64,000 nucleotides of DNA from Massilia litorea (GCF_015101885.1 NZ_CP062941.1:3348001-3412000), one strand, 5' to 3'; positions 7,897 through 17,657 are shown, counted from the first letter of the stretch. Numbers and translations are program-made. Notes: generated from the sequence alone by a model not told the origin.

Positions 7897-10800
7897 ACTC
7901 GCATCAGCGACAGCAGCTGCGCCACATCGACCGGCTTGGTGATGTAGTCGGAAGCGCCGGCGGCGATGCACTTGTCGCGGTCGCCCTTCATCGCTTTCGC
8001 GGTGAGGGTAATGATCGGCAGCGACTTGAACTTCGGAATACGGCGGATGGCGCGCATCGTGTCGTAGCCGTCCATCTCCGGCATCATGATGTCCATCAGG
8101 ACGATCTCGATGGTCGGATCCTTCTCCAGCACTTCGATGCCGTCCCGGCCGTTCTCCGCGAAAAGCACTTGCATCTGCTGGCGCTCCAGCAAGGACGACA
8201 GCGCGAAGATGTTACGCAGGTCGTCGTCGACGATCAGCACCTTGCGTCCGGCGAGGCCGCCATCGGCCGCGTGGATCTCTTCCAGCATGCGCCGCTGCAG
8301 TTCAGGCAGCGAGGCGTGCGAACGGTGCAGGAACAGCGCCGTTTCGTCGAGCAGGCGCTCCGGCGAACGGGCATCCTTGATGACGATGGTCTTCGCATAC
8401 TTCTTGAGCTTCGTGACTTCCTTGCGGTTCAGTTCCTGCGCCGTGTAGATCACGATCGGCAGGTCGCGCAGGGCCGGCTTCTTGCCGATTTCGTCCAGCA
8501 GCTCGAAGCCCGAGATGTCCGGCAGCGTCAGGTCGAGCACCATGCAGTCGAAGTGCTGGGCGTCCAGCGCTTCCATCGCGGCCTTGCCGGTTTCCACGGT
8601 CACCATGTTCAGGTCGCTGTCGCCGATCAGGGCCACGATCGACTCGCGCTGGGCCATGTCGTCTTCCACCACCAGCAAAGAACGCTTGCCACCGACCAGG
8701 AACTTCTGGATGCGATTGAATTCATCTTCCAGGACCTCGCGTTCCACCGGCTTGTTCAGGAAGGAGATCGCGCCCTGGCGCAGCGCACGCTCGCGCTCGC
8801 GCAGTGCCGAGACCACGTGCACCGGGATGTGGCGGGTGCTCGGGTCGCGCTTCAGGCGATCCAGCACCGTGAAGCCGTCGATGTCCGGCAGGTCGATGTC
8901 GAGCAGGATCGCCGACGGCAGGTAATCGCGCGCCAGCGACAGGGCCGAGTCGCCGCGGTGGGTGACGATGCCCTTGAAGTTCTTCTCGCGCGCGAGTTCC
9001 AGCACGGTCTTGGCGAAGCGGTCGTCGTCTTCCACGATCAGCACCGAAGGGTCGCCCGGGGCGATCAGGCCGCGGTCATCCAGCATCGAGGCGTATTCGA
9101 CCAGGTTGCTGTTGGTCGGGGCCTGGACTTCGATGGTGGCCACGCCGCTTTCCTCGACCTGCGCCGGGGTGTAGACCACCGGTGCGGACAGGGGTGCTGC
9201 GCTTGGCGCGACCAGGCGGGCCGGCTGCGGCTGGCGCGTCGCTTCGTAGTTGATGAAGCCGGCGCGGTTGTACGGCAGGTACAGGGTGAAGATCGAACCG
9301 ACGTTGACGGTCGATTCCACGCGAATCTCGCCGCCCAGCAGGCGCGCCAGTTCGCGCGAGATCGACAGGCCCAGGCCGGTTCCGCCGTATTTACGGGCGG
9401 TCGAGCCGTCGGCCTGCTGGAAGGCTTCGAAGATCAGCTGCAGCTTGTCGGACGGGATGCCGACACCGGTGTCGCTGACCGAGAACGCGAGCACCGCGTC
9501 CGCATGCAGCAGGTGCGGGTGGTCCGCCGTCCAGCCGCTGGTCACCAGGCTGATGTGCAGCGCGACCTGGCCGTGGCTGGTGAATTTGAAGGCGTTCGAC
9601 AGCAGGTTCTTCAACACCTGCTGCAGGCGCGTGGTGTCCGTCATCACGGCGGTCGGCAGGTTTTCCGCAAGGTCGACCTGGAAGCCGAGGTGCTTGGCTT
9701 CGGCCATGTGGCGGAAGGTGCGGTCCACGTAGTTGCGCAGGTTGGCGAAGCGGTATTCCGACACGTCCAGGGTGACCGTACCCGACTCGATCTTCGACAA
9801 GTCCAGAATGTCGTTAATCAGGGTCAGCAGGTCGGAACCGGAGCCGTGGATGGTCTTTGCGAATTCCACCTGCTTGCCCGACAGGTTGCCTTCCGGGTTA
9901 TCGGACAGCTGCTGCGCCAGGATCAGCAGCGAGTTCAACGGAGTACGCAGTTCGTGCGACATATTCGCAAGGAACTCGGACTTGTACTTCGAGGACAGGG
10001 CCAGCTGGGTCGCCTTTTCTTCCAGCGCCAGTTTCGCCTGCTCCACCTCGCGGTTCTTGCGTTCCACCTCGATGTTCTGCTCGGACAGCAGGCGCGCCTT
10101 TTCCGCCAGTTCCTGGTTGGTCTGCTGCAGTTCCTGCGCCAGCGACTGCGACTGGGTCAGCAGCGATTCGGTACGGCTGTTCGCCTCGATCGTGTTCAAC
10201 ACGACGCCGATCGACTCCATCAGCTGGTCGAGGAAGGAGAGGTGGGTCTCGGTGAAGCGGTCGAGCGAAGCAATTTCGATCACGGCCTTGACCTGCTGTT
10301 CGAACAGGATCGGCAGCACGACGATGTTGTTCGGCGGCGCCGACCCCAGGCCCGAGGAGACGACGATGTAGTCGCGCGGGACGTCGGTCAGCCAGATGCG
10401 GGTCTTCTCGAGCGCGCACTGGCCCACCAGGCCTTCGCCCGGCGAGAACGAGGTCGGCAGCTTGCGGCTGGAACGATAGCCATACGATGCGATCATCCGC
10501 AGGCGGGCATCGGCTTCCTGCGAGTCCATCATGTAGAACACGCCGTGGTGCGCCGAGACCAGCGGTGCCAGTTCGGACAGGATCAGCTTGGTCACCGCGC
10601 CCAGGTCGCGCTGGCCCTGCAGGAGTCGCGTGAAGCGGGCGAGGTTGGTCTTCAGCCAATCCTGCTGCGCGTTCTTCTGCGTGGTCTCCTTCAGGTTACG
10701 AATCATCTCGTTGATGTTGTCCTTCAGGTAGGACACCTCGCCGCGCGCTTCGACCTGAATCGAGCGCGACAAGTCACCACGGGTCACGGCCGTTGCCACT

Positions 10801-12800
10801 TCACCGATCGCGCGCATCTGGTTGGTCAGGTTTGCCGCCAGCTGGTTGACGTTCTCGGTCAAGTCCTTCCAGGTACCCGCGACACCGGACACGTTTGCCT
10901 GGCCGCCCAGCTTACCTTCCGTACCCACCTCACGGGCGACCCGGGTCACCTCGGATGCGAAGGAGGACAACTGGTCGACCATGACGTTGATCGTGTCCTT
11001 CAGTTCGAGAATCTCGCCCTTCACGTCCACGGTAATTTTCTTCGACAAGTCACCGCGCGCCACCGCGGTCGTCACCGCCGCGATGTTACGCACCTGGCCC
11101 GTCAGGTTCGAGGCCATGAAGTTCACGTTGTCGGTCAAGTCCTTCCAGGTACCGCCGACGCCCGGCACGTAGGCCTGTCCACCCAGCTTGCCTTCGGTAC
11201 CCACCTCACGCGCGACGCGCGTCACCTCGGATGCGAACGAGGACAACTGGTCGACCATGACGTTAATCGTGTTCTTCAGTTCGAGAATCTCGCCCTTCAC
11301 GTCCACGGTAATCTTCTTCGACAGGTCGCCGTTCGCCACCGCGGTCGTCACGTCCGCAATGTTACGCACCTGGCCGGTCAGGTTACCCGCCATCGAGTTC
11401 ACGCCGTCGGTCAAGTCTTTCCAGGTACCCGCAACACCAGGCACGTTCGCCTGGCCGCCCAGGCGGCCCTCGGTACCCACTTCCCGTGCGACTCGGGTCA
11501 CCTCGGATGCGAAGGAGTTCAGCTGGTCGACCATGACGTTGATCGTGTTCTTCAGCTCGAGAATCTCGCCCTTCACGTCCACCGTAATCTTCTTGGACAA
11601 GTCGCCGTTCGCCACGGCGGTGGTCACGTCCGCGATGTTACGCACCTGGCCGGTCAGGTTACCCGCCATCGAGTTCACCGAGTCGGTCAAGTCCTTCCAG
11701 GTACCCGCAACACCCTTCACCTGCGCCTGGCCGCCCAGCTTTCCTTCCGTACCCACTTCTCGCGCCACGCGCGTCACCTCGGATGCGAAGGAGGACAGCT
11801 GGTCGACCATGACGTTAATCGTGTTCTTCAGTTCGAGAATCTCGCCCTTCACGTCCACGGTAATCTTCTTCGACAAGTCGCCGTTCGCCACCGCGGTCGT
11901 CACCGCCGCGATGTTACGCACCTGGCCCGTCAGGTTCGAGGCCATGAAGTTCACGTTGTCGGTCAAGTCCTTCCAGGTACCGCCGACGCCCGGCACGTAT
12001 GCCTGGCCGCCCAGCTTGCCCTCGGTACCCACCTCACGCGCGACGCGCGTCACCTCGGATGCGAAGGAGCGCAGCTGGTCCACCATGACGTTGATCGTGT
12101 CCTTCAGCTGCAGGATCTCGCCACGCACGTCCACCGTAATTTTCTTCGACAAGTCGCCGTTCGCCACGGCGGTCGTCACTTCCGCGATGTTACGCACCTG
12201 GGAGGTCAGGTTACCCGCCATCGAGTTGACCGAGTCGGTCAAGTCCTTCCAGGTACCCGCCACGCCTTTCACCTGCGCCTGGCCGCCGAGTTTACCTTCG
12301 GTACCGACTTCCCGCGCCACGCGCGTCACTTCGGAAGAGAAGGAGGAGAGCTGTTCCACCATCGTATTCGCGGTGGTCGCCGCGCGCAGGTACTGGCCCT
12401 TCAGCGGGTGCCCGTCCACTTCCAGCGCCATGGTCTGCGACAGGTCGCCCTTCGCCACGGCGCCGATGACGCGCGCCATCTCGGTGGTCGGGCGCACCAG
12501 GTCGTCGATCAGGGTGTTGACCGAGCTGATGATGGTGCTCCAGCCGCCGACCACGCCCGGCACGTCCGCGCGCTGGGTCAGGTGGCCTTCGCGGCCGACG
12601 ACGCGCGACACTTCGGTCACGGCTTCGACCATCTTCGATTTGGTCTCGATGATGTCGTTCAGGGTATCGGCGATCTTGCCCGAGACGCCAGTCCAGTCGG
12701 AAGGCATGCGTACCGAAAAGTCACCCTTTTTCAGGGCCATCAGCGTTGCGAGCAGGAGCTTGACGTCCAGCTGTTCGGCCATGTCGGTCATTGTGTTCAT
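7884..12800 (-). CDS. Soluble poly-HAMP hybrid histidine kinase with three receiver domains
   Basis: 1638 residues with no transmembrane segment. Residues 1-156 hold divergent HAMP-like units. Residues 157-708 are six 92-residue repeats, each a pair of HAMP-type helices ([10 protein letters not shown]... and [20 protein letters not shown]). A GAF domain follows (about 725-870), a coiled coil (875-935), HisKA with His949 in [10 protein letters not shown], and HATPase to about 1178 (GTGLGLS). Three receivers follow, with Asp1301, Asp1423 and Asp1570 as likely phosphoacceptors. The layout resembles fungal group III (Nik1-type) kinases and their bacterial relatives, which use HAMP arrays as intracellular signal converters. 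The ATG at 12800 has AAGGA upstream. It is the first gene of an operon with the CheR-like gene. Confidence 0.94.
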   Translation of the reverse strand: MNTMTDMAEQLDVKLLLATLMALKKGDFSVRMPSDWTGVSGKIADTLNDIIETKSKMVEAVTEVSRVVGREGHLTQRADVPGVVGGWSTIISSVNTLIDDLVRPTTEMARVIGAVAKGDLSQTMALEVDGHPLKGQYLRAATTANTMVEQLSSFSSEVTRVAREVGTEGKLGGQAQVKGVAGTWKDLTDSVNSMAGNLTSQVRNIAEVTTAVANGDLSKKITVDVRGEILQLKDTINVMVDQLRSFASEVTRVAREVGTEGKLGGQAYVPGVGGTWKDLTDNVNFMASNLTGQVRNIAAVTTAVANGDLSKKITVDVKGEILELKNTINVMVDQLSSFASEVTRVAREVGTEGKLGGQAQVKGVAGTWKDLTDSVNSMAGNLTGQVRNIADVTTAVANGDLSKKITVDVKGEILELKNTINVMVDQLNSFASEVTRVAREVGTEGRLGGQANVPGVAGTWKDLTDGVNSMAGNLTGQVRNIADVTTAVANGDLSKKITVDVKGEILELKNTINVMVDQLSSFASEVTRVAREVGTEGKLGGQAYVPGVGGTWKDLTDNVNFMASNLTGQVRNIAAVTTAVARGDLSKKITVDVKGEILELKDTINVMVDQLSSFASEVTRVAREVGTEGKLGGQANVSGVAGTWKDLTENVNQLAANLTNQMRAIGEVATAVTRGDLSRSIQVEARGEVSYLKDNINEMIRNLKETTQKNAQQDWLKTNLARFTRLLQGQRDLGAVTKLILSELAPLVSAHHGVFYMMDSQEADARLRMIASYGYRSSRKLPTSFSPGEGLVGQCALEKTRIWLTDVPRDYIVVSSGLGSAPPNNIVVLPILFEQQVKAVIEIASLDRFTETHLSFLDQLMESIGVVLNTIEANSRTESLLTQSQSLAQELQQTNQELAEKARLLSEQNIEVERKNREVEQAKLALEEKATQLALSSKYKSEFLANMSHELRTPLNSLLILAQQLSDNPEGNLSGKQVEFAKTIHGSGSDLLTLINDILDLSKIESGTVTLDVSEYRFANLRNYVDRTFRHMAEAKHLGFQVDLAENLPTAVMTDTTRLQQVLKNLLSNAFKFTSHGQVALHISLVTSGWTADHPHLLHADAVLAFSVSDTGVGIPSDKLQLIFEAFQQADGSTARKYGGTGLGLSISRELARLLGGEIRVESTVNVGSIFTLYLPYNRAGFINYEATRQPQPARLVAPSAAPLSAPVVYTPAQVEESGVATIEVQAPTNSNLVEYASMLDDRGLIAPGDPSVLIVEDDDRFAKTVLELAREKNFKGIVTHRGDSALSLARDYLPSAILLDIDLPDIDGFTVLDRLKRDPSTRHIPVHVVSALRERERALRQGAISFLNKPVEREVLEDEFNRIQKFLVGGKRSLLVVEDDMAQRESIVALIGDSDLNMVTVETGKAAMEALDAQHFDCMVLDLTLPDISGFELLDEIGKKPALRDLPIVIYTAQELNRKEVTKLKKYAKTIVIKDARSPERLLDETALFLHRSHASLPELQRRMLEEIHAADGGLAGRKVLIVDDDLRNIFALSSLLERQQMQVLFAENGRDGIEVLEKDPTIEIVLMDIMMPEMDGYDTMRAIRRIPKFKSLPIITLTAKAMKGDRDKCIAAGASDYITKPVDVAQLLSLMRVWLH
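10677..12332 (-). repeat. Six tandem 276-bp coding repeats (HAMP pairs)
   Basis: Six consecutive in-frame units of exactly 92 codons (residues 157, 249, 341, 433, 525 and 617 start with [13 protein letters not shown]). Most differ at only a few residues: linker QVKGVAG, YVPGVGG, NVPGVAG or NVSGVAG. At DNA level long stretches are the same between units. Units 2 and 5 share the YVPGVGG/NVNFMAS variant, and units 1 and 3 share QVKGVAG/SVNSMAG. Confidence 0.95.
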
Positions 12801-13199
12801 CGACGTTTAATCCTTGTTTTGGAAAGTGGTATGGCGTTGTTTTGTCGGCGCAGCGGCAAGCGCAGATTTCGCGCAGGGGAAACTGCGCGTGAAAAACTGT
12901 AAAAAGGCAATAAGCGAGAATACGGAACGATACTCTTGTGCGATATCAAGTCAAGCTCTGCAACCCAGAATAAAACTTGCATCTGGGAATGTTAAATCGC
13001 CAGCGCAGGAGGGTAGTTGAAATTCAGTTTCTATGGCGCACGGTTAAAATTACATGCAGGCTGCATGTTGTGTATTTACTACACCAAATAGTCGTTCACA
13101 AGCGCCCGAACCTTGCTAAGATTACTACAGTGCATGATTTTCGTGAAATAGCGGAATAAAATATGCAGGTTTATCTGACATAAAAAAAGAGCGAGCGCC
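12801..13199. other. Intergenic region between divergent kinase and luxR
   Basis: About 400 bp, clearly more AT-rich than its surroundings, separating the minus-strand poly-HAMP kinase from the plus-strand luxR. It must hold both promoters. A TAAAAT hexamer near 13157 could be a luxR -10 element, but no matching -35 is obvious. No lux-box dyad and no gene are seen. Confidence 0.5.
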
Positions 13200-13934
13200 A
13201 TGATCGAAACTGCACAGCTTGTGCAGCTGTTGAACAGCAAAGACGTCGCCAGCTGGAGTCGGGCGCTGATTGGGCTGGGTGAGCAACTGGGTTTCGACCA
13301 GGTCTTGTTCGGAATCGTCAGTTCGCGCCACGCCCAGTTTGAGCGCGCTTTCCTGCAAAGTAATTATTCGACCGAGTGGCGCCAACGCTACGACGCCGAA
13401 CATCTCGCTTATGTCGACCCGACGGTGGGCCATTGCCTCACCAGTTCGCTGCCGATTGTCTGGGAGCCGGACCTGTTCGTCGGCGACGCGCAGAGCGCCC
13501 TGTATGAGGAAGCCTCCAGCCATGGCATCGTCACCGGGGTGACCCTGCCGATCCATGGTCCGAACGGGGAGTTCGGAGTGCTCAGCTTTGCGTCCGATGC
13601 CAAACCCGGTGCCGGATTCGCGCGCGATATGGCGCAGGTCACGCCGGCGCTGACCCTGGTGCGGGATTACGCCTTCGCCTCCTCCCAGCGCTTTACCCAG
13701 TCGGCGGGGAAGGACGATGTGCCGCGCCTGACCCGGCGCGAGCTGGAAGTGCTCAACTGGGTGATGGCCGGCAAGTCGTCATGGGAGATCTCGATGATCA
13801 CCCGTTGCTCCGAGGCGACCGTCAACTTCCACCTGGCTAACGTGCGTCAGAAATTCAACGTCAACACACGTCAGCAGGCGGTGGTCAAGGCGATCTCGCT
13901 GGGTCTGATCAACCCTGAAGATCACCATCGTTGA
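13200..13934 (+). CDS. LuxR-type acyl-homoserine-lactone-responsive regulator
   Basis: 244 residues. The N-terminal autoinducer-binding domain (about 15-165) keeps the residues that contact acyl-homoserine lactone in TraR/LasR: Trp60, Tyr64, Asp73, Pro74 and Trp88, at the same spacing, plus Gly113. The C-terminal GerE/LuxR helix-turn-helix (about 174-238) keeps Glu181, Leu185 and Gly191 (LTRRELEVLNWVMAGKSSWE). It is a true quorum-sensing receptor rather than an orphan LuxR, because a LuxI synthase gene lies 396 bp downstream with rsaL between them. It probably binds the dyad at 14237-14256. The ATG at 13200 lacks a strong Shine-Dalgarno sequence. Its end overlaps the convergent rsaL gene by 26 bp. 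Confidence 0.95.
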   Translation: MIETAQLVQLLNSKDVASWSRALIGLGEQLGFDQVLFGIVSSRHAQFERAFLQSNYSTEWRQRYDAEHLAYVDPTVGHCLTSSLPIVWEPDLFVGDAQSALYEEASSHGIVTGVTLPIHGPNGEFGVLSFASDAKPGAGFARDMAQVTPALTLVRDYAFASSQRFTQSAGKDDVPRLTRRELEVLNWVMAGKSSWEISMITRCSEATVNFHLANVRQKFNVNTRQQAVVKAISLGLINPEDHHR

Positions 13935-14175
13935 GCTTGCCGTTGACGTAGAGCTTCAAGAGGATCGCCACCGGCGCCGGAATGGCCAGGCCGGTCTCGA
14001 AGCGGCTACCGCTCGACTGGGTCACGCCGAAACGTCCCCAGAATTTTTCCTGACTCTCGCGCTTGCTGATGCGGAACTGGCGCAGGTCCGCATGCGGGGG
14101 GCGGACGGGCATCGGCATGCCGCTGTGGAGGCCCGGACGGGCAAGCATGGATTCGCTGATGAAGTCGTTTGGCAT
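13909..14175 (-). CDS. rsaL: RsaL-like quorum-sensing repressor
   Basis: 88 residues with a helix-turn-helix in the second half. The stretch KRESQEKFWGRFGVTQSSGS followed by RFETGLAIPAPVAILLKLY matches the signature of Pseudomonas RsaL (RRESQETFWSRFGISQS...SRFENG...IP) as I recall it. RsaL represses lasI and limits signal build-up. Position and orientation support this: it lies between luxR and luxI, antisense to both, as in lasR-rsaL-lasI. AAGGAGAC stands ahead of the ATG at 14175. The N-terminal 35 residues are not conserved-looking. Function is inferred from sequence and context. Confidence 0.88.
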   Translation of the reverse strand: MPNDFISESMLARPGLHSGMPMPVRPPHADLRQFRISKRESQEKFWGRFGVTQSSGSRFETGLAIPAPVAILLKLYVNGKLNDGDLQG

Positions 14176-14207
14176 GGCCAGTCTCCTTGGTTGTTCAGGT
14201 GAAAAAC

Positions 14208-14213
14208 CTAGTA
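14208..14213 (-). promoter_or_regulatory. Candidate rsaL -10 element
   Basis: TACTAG on the minus strand (4 of 6 to TATAAT), about 33-38 bp from the centre of the lux-box dyad. This is the spacing expected if LuxR activates rsaL from that dyad. Tentative. Confidence 0.35.
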
Positions 14214-14236
14214 TTCCACTCCGTCACCCTGTAGCC

Positions 14237-14256
14237 ACCTAGCAAACTTGCTAGTA
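14237..14256. promoter_or_regulatory. lux-box-type dyad between rsaL and luxI
   Basis: ACCTAGCAAACTTGCTAGTA is a 20-bp site whose 16-bp core CTAGCAA-AC-TTGCTAG is a perfect inverted repeat except for the two central bases. The size, the CT...AG ends and the location upstream of luxI match LuxR/LasR operators. Its centre lies about 83 bp upstream of the luxI start codon and 72 bp from the rsaL start codon, so one site could serve both divergent promoters. Confidence 0.85.
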
Positions 14257-14273
14257 CCGCTCCTGCCCTGATT

Positions 14274-14298
14274 GCATGAGGCTTATGCCTGTCGCATA
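14274..14298. promoter_or_regulatory. Two overlapping RsaL-operator-like palindromes at the luxI promoter
   Basis: GCATGAGGCTTATGC (14274-14288) is an inverted repeat of form GCAT-N-AG-N-CT-N-ATGC. TATGCCTGTCGCATA (14284-14298) has TATG and CATA ends. Both are 15 bp, the length and geometry of the published Pseudomonas RsaL consensus TATGNAANTTNCATA. They lie where a promoter activated from the dyad at 14237-14256 would have its -10 and start site, the position from which RsaL represses lasI. Confidence 0.6.
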
Positions 14299-14329
14299 GA
14301 TATTTTCGTCAACATACAGGGAGAACGAC

Positions 14330-14929
14330 ATGGCACTGCAAATCAATATCGCGGCACGACGCGAGTTTCAATCCCGCGACTTGTGGGAAATGCACACCTT
14401 GCGCGCAAAAGTGTTCCAGGGCCGACTCGGCTGGGAAGTGCCGGTGCTCTCGGGGATGGAAATCGACGGCTACGACGCACTCGATCCGCACTACATGATG
14501 ATGCGCGAGCCGGGTGCGGGCGCCAAGGCGGGAATCCTGCGCGGCTGCTGGCGTTTGTTGCCGACCGAAGGGCCGTACATGCTGAAGGATTCGTTCTCCC
14601 AGCTGCTGCACGGGCAGCCGGCCCCATGCGACGAGCACATCTGGGAGCTGTCGCGCTTTGCCATCGAAACCGGCGGCAGCAGTCATTTCGGATTTTCGGA
14701 GATCACGATGGAGTCGATTTCCGCCATCATCCGCTACGGCCACGAGCACGGCATCGAGCGCTACGTGACGGTGACCACGACCGCCATCGAACGCCTGCTG
14801 CGCCGCGCCGGGGTCGTGACCGAGCGCCTCGGGCCGCCGCTGGTGATCGGAATCGAGACGGCCGTGGCCCTGTATGTGGACATCGAGCCGACCTGCGAGG
14901 TGTTGTTCGACCGGCGGCTGGCCAGCTGA
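14330..14929 (+). CDS. LuxI-family acyl-homoserine-lactone synthase
   Basis: 199 residues that make the signal from S-adenosylmethionine and an acyl carrier. The invariant family residues are present: Arg25, Phe29 and Trp35 (RAKVFQGRLGWEVP), Asp46 and Asp49 (EIDGYDALDPHYM), Arg75 (GCWRLLPTEGPYML), Glu106 and Arg109 (WELSRFAIE). The acyl chain cannot be predicted. The residue at the Thr143-like position was not assigned. The ATG at 14330 follows GGGAGAA. The upstream spacer carries a lux-box dyad (positive feedback) and RsaL-like palindromes (negative feedback). Confidence 0.96.
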   Translation: MALQINIAARREFQSRDLWEMHTLRAKVFQGRLGWEVPVLSGMEIDGYDALDPHYMMMREPGAGAKAGILRGCWRLLPTEGPYMLKDSFSQLLHGQPAPCDEHIWELSRFAIETGGSSHFGFSEITMESISAIIRYGHEHGIERYVTVTTTAIERLLRRAGVVTERLGPPLVIGIETAVALYVDIEPTCEVLFDRRLAS

Positions 14930-14938
14930 CGCCGTACC

Positions 14939-15472
14939 TTACGCGTCTTCCCGGGCGAGGTCGAGCTGCATCGTTTGCTCCATGCGGCTCGATCCGGGCC
15001 GTTGCGGCCCGGGCGCGCCCACCGCATGAAACCCGGCGCGCTCGTACAGGCGCCGGGCCGCGTCGTTCCCGCACACCACGCCCAACTGCATGGTGCGTGC
15101 ATTGCGCGAGCGCGCCCAGGTTATCGCCGCCTCGAGGATCGCGGCCGCGACCCCGTGTCCGCGTGCTTCCGGCGCCACCCACATCTGGAACAGGTTGACC
15201 AGCGAGGCATCGCCCGCATCGAGCTTGGCCCAGGCCATGCCGGCCGCGCTGCCGGAGATCTCGGCCAACAGCGGCAGGTCACAGCCCGACGTCGTGCCCA
15301 GGTTCAGAATCCAGGCCCAGTCGTTCTCGGTCCGCTGCACAACCTCGGACAGGGTCATGCCGAAGGCCTCGGGTGCATCAGCCAGCGCCCGCAGGCGCAG
15401 CGCGCGGTACAGCTCCCACTCGTGCGCCGCGAGTGGACGCACGCCGGCGCCGCCTCTATATATAGTTGCCAC
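14939..15472 (-). CDS. GNAT-family N-acetyltransferase
   Basis: About 177 residues with a single GNAT domain: VNLFQMWVAPEARGHGVAAA is the acetyl-CoA loop (R/Q-x-x-G-x-G/A), followed by GNDAARRLYERAGFHAVG, the usual C-terminal motif. The substrate is unknown; an N-terminal or small-molecule amine is typical. I chose the GTG at 15472 because GGGGG precedes it and it lies just after the stop of the upstream peptidase gene; an ATG at 15529 would overlap that gene by 43 bp. It is probably co-transcribed with the peptidase. Its stop is 9 bp from the end of luxI, convergent. Confidence 0.87.
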   Translation of the reverse strand: MATIYRGGAGVRPLAAHEWELYRALRLRALADAPEAFGMTLSEVVQRTENDWAWILNLGTTSGCDLPLLAEISGSAAGMAWAKLDAGDASLVNLFQMWVAPEARGHGVAAAILEAAITWARSRNARTMQLGVVCGNDAARRLYERAGFHAVGAPGPQRPGSSRMEQTMQLDLAREDA

Positions 15473-15486
15473 GTCCGCGCCCCCGG

Positions 15487-17562
15487 TTATTGCAACTGCT
15501 TGCGCAGGAAGGACCAGGTCAGCGCCCACATACGCGCCGTCTGCGTGTTGTTGGCCGCGCCCGCATGTCCGCCTTCCGTATTTTCCCAGTACAGCACCTC
15601 GTGTCCCTGGCTTTCCATCAGCGCCGCCATCTTGCGCGCATGGCCCGGATGGACCCGGTCGTCACGGGTCGATGTTGTAAATAAGACACGCGGATACTGC
15701 TTGTCCTTGAAAACGTTCTGGTAGGGCGAGTATTTGCCGATGAATTCCCACTGTGCCGGATCGTCCGGGTCGCCGTACTCGCCCATCCACGAGGCCCCCG
15801 CCAGCAGGGTGTGGTAGCGCCGCATGTCCAGCAGCGGCACCTGGCAGACCACGGCATTGAACAGGTCCGGACGCTGGGTCAGTGCGGCGCCGACCAGCAG
15901 GCCGCCATTGCTGCCGCCCATGATGCCGAGGTGGCGCGGGCTGGTGACCTTGCGCCGGATGAGGTCTTCGGCCACCGCAAGGAAATCGTCGAAGGCGCGC
16001 TGGCGGTGTTCCTTGAGCGCCGCCTGGTGCCAGCGGGGACCGAATTCGCCGCCGCCGCGGATATTGGCCAGCACGTACACGCCGCCTTGCTCCAGCCAGC
16101 CGGTACCGGTCATGCCGCTGTACGAAGGTTTCAGTGAGACCTCGAAGCCGCCGTAGCCGTACAGGACGGTCGGATTCCTGCCGTCGAACTTCGCTTGCTT
16201 CGCCATGACGACGAAATAGGGGACCATCGTGCCGTCCTTCGAGCGCGCCTCGAACTGGGACACGGTGTACGGTGCCGGGTCGAACCAGGCCGGCATCGCC
16301 TTCAGGGGCTCGCGCGCATCCGAGCCCGCCTGGCCGAGGTACAAGGTGGTCGGCGTCAGGAAGTCGGTCACGCTCAGGAAGTAGTCGTCGGACTCGATCT
16401 CGTCGAGGGCCGTCACCCCGAGCGTGCCGATGCCGGGCGTGCCGCTTTCTGTCGCAACTTCGCGCCGCAGCCAGGCGCCGTTCTCGCGGCGCAGCTCGAG
16501 CAGGCGATTCTTGACCTTGTCGAGCACCGTCAGCAGCAGGGCGCTGCGCGTCACCGTCACGCCGTCCAGGGAACTGGCGGCGGTCGGCACGAACAGGGCC
16601 TCGAGATCGCGCTCGCCGCGCATGAAGCGCTCGAAATCGATGGCCAGCAGGGCGCCCTGCGGCCAGGTACGGCCGGCGACAGTCCAATCCGAGCGCAGTT
16701 CGATCAATAGCTGGTCGCGCACGGCATACGCGTTCGCATCCTCGGGCTTGTCGATTTTCCGCAGGCGCCCGTCCTCGCGCAGGAACAATTCGCTGCTGTA
16801 GAAGCCGATCTGGCGCGTGACGAACTCGCGCTCGAAGCCGGGCGTCAGGTCCTTGCGCGCCGACGCCGACAGGTCGTTCGCGTCCGCCTCGAACACGAGG
16901 CGCGCTGCGGCAAGCGGCGTGCCGCGCTTCCATTCCTTGACGATGCGCGGGTAGCCGGAGGCCGTCATCGAACCTGGGCCGAAATCGGTGGCGACGAACA
17001 GGGTGTCGCGGTCGATCCAGGCGGCGCTGCCTTTCGATTCGGGCAGGGCGAAGCCGCCTTCGACGAAACTGCCTGCCGCGAGGTCGAATTCGCGCACCAC
17101 GTCGGCGTCGCCGCCGCCGCGCGAGAGCGAGACCAGGCAGCGCGTCCCGCGCGGCTCCAGGCAGGTCACGCCGGCCCAGACCCAGTTCTCGTGTTCGTCG
17201 CGCGCCAGCGCGTCGAGGTCGATCACGGTTTCCCACTGCGGCGCGGCCTTGCGGTACTCGGGCAGGGTGGTGCGGCGCCAGATGCCGCGCTCGTGATGGG
17301 CGTCGCGCCAGAAGTTATATAAATGGTCGCCGTGCCGGCTGACGTAGGGAATCCGTTCCTTCGCGTCGAGGATGGACTGCAGCCTGGCGCGCAAGGCCTC
17401 GTGCGCCGCGCCGCCGAGCGCCCCTTCGGCGAGCGCGTTGTGTTCGCGTACCCAGGCCAGCGGCTGCTCGCCGCCGACGTCTTCCAGCCAGGTGTACGGG
17501 TCCTGCTGCGCGGGCGCGTCCACGCCGGCCAGCGCTGCCAATTTAAGTGCCGCCTTCTGCAT
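15487..17562 (-). CDS. Prolyl-oligopeptidase-family (S9) serine peptidase
   Basis: 691 residues without a signal peptide, so probably cytosolic. The N-terminal half (about 20-430) begins with DPYTWLEDV, typical of the S9A beta-propeller. The C-terminal alpha/beta-hydrolase has Ser551 in GGSNGG, an Asp in STRDDRVHPGH (634/635) and His666 in EGGHAG, the complete triad. It cleaves short peptides, classically after proline; the exact specificity is not readable here. It is divergent from the CHASE kinase with 95 bp between the start codons and is followed by the GNAT gene. Confidence 0.93.
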   Translation of the reverse strand: MQKAALKLAALAGVDAPAQQDPYTWLEDVGGEQPLAWVREHNALAEGALGGAAHEALRARLQSILDAKERIPYVSRHGDHLYNFWRDAHHERGIWRRTTLPEYRKAAPQWETVIDLDALARDEHENWVWAGVTCLEPRGTRCLVSLSRGGGDADVVREFDLAAGSFVEGGFALPESKGSAAWIDRDTLFVATDFGPGSMTASGYPRIVKEWKRGTPLAAARLVFEADANDLSASARKDLTPGFEREFVTRQIGFYSSELFLREDGRLRKIDKPEDANAYAVRDQLLIELRSDWTVAGRTWPQGALLAIDFERFMRGERDLEALFVPTAASSLDGVTVTRSALLLTVLDKVKNRLLELRRENGAWLRREVATESGTPGIGTLGVTALDEIESDDYFLSVTDFLTPTTLYLGQAGSDAREPLKAMPAWFDPAPYTVSQFEARSKDGTMVPYFVVMAKQAKFDGRNPTVLYGYGGFEVSLKPSYSGMTGTGWLEQGGVYVLANIRGGGEFGPRWHQAALKEHRQRAFDDFLAVAEDLIRRKVTSPRHLGIMGGSNGGLLVGAALTQRPDLFNAVVCQVPLLDMRRYHTLLAGASWMGEYGDPDDPAQWEFIGKYSPYQNVFKDKQYPRVLFTTSTRDDRVHPGHARKMAALMESQGHEVLYWENTEGGHAGAANNTQTARMWALTWSFLRKQLQ

Positions 17563-17657
17563 TCATTCCCCTTACTGTCCAGCGCCCCATGGCGATCGGT
17601 TCGCATATACTACCAACAACCGATATCAATAATCTTTCGTTTGTCAGAACAGCATAA

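Noticed and set aside
10677..12332. Regular repeats considered as CRISPR or satellite DNA
   Set aside because: The period is 276 bp, the reading frame is kept throughout and the units encode HAMP helices.
7602..12902. Very long plus-strand open frame (over 1700 codons) opposite the poly-HAMP kinase
   Set aside because: It is an antisense shadow caused by GC-rich codon bias and the repeats. The product is low-complexity Arg/His/Gln/Val with no domains, while the minus-strand protein has clear kinase and receiver motifs.
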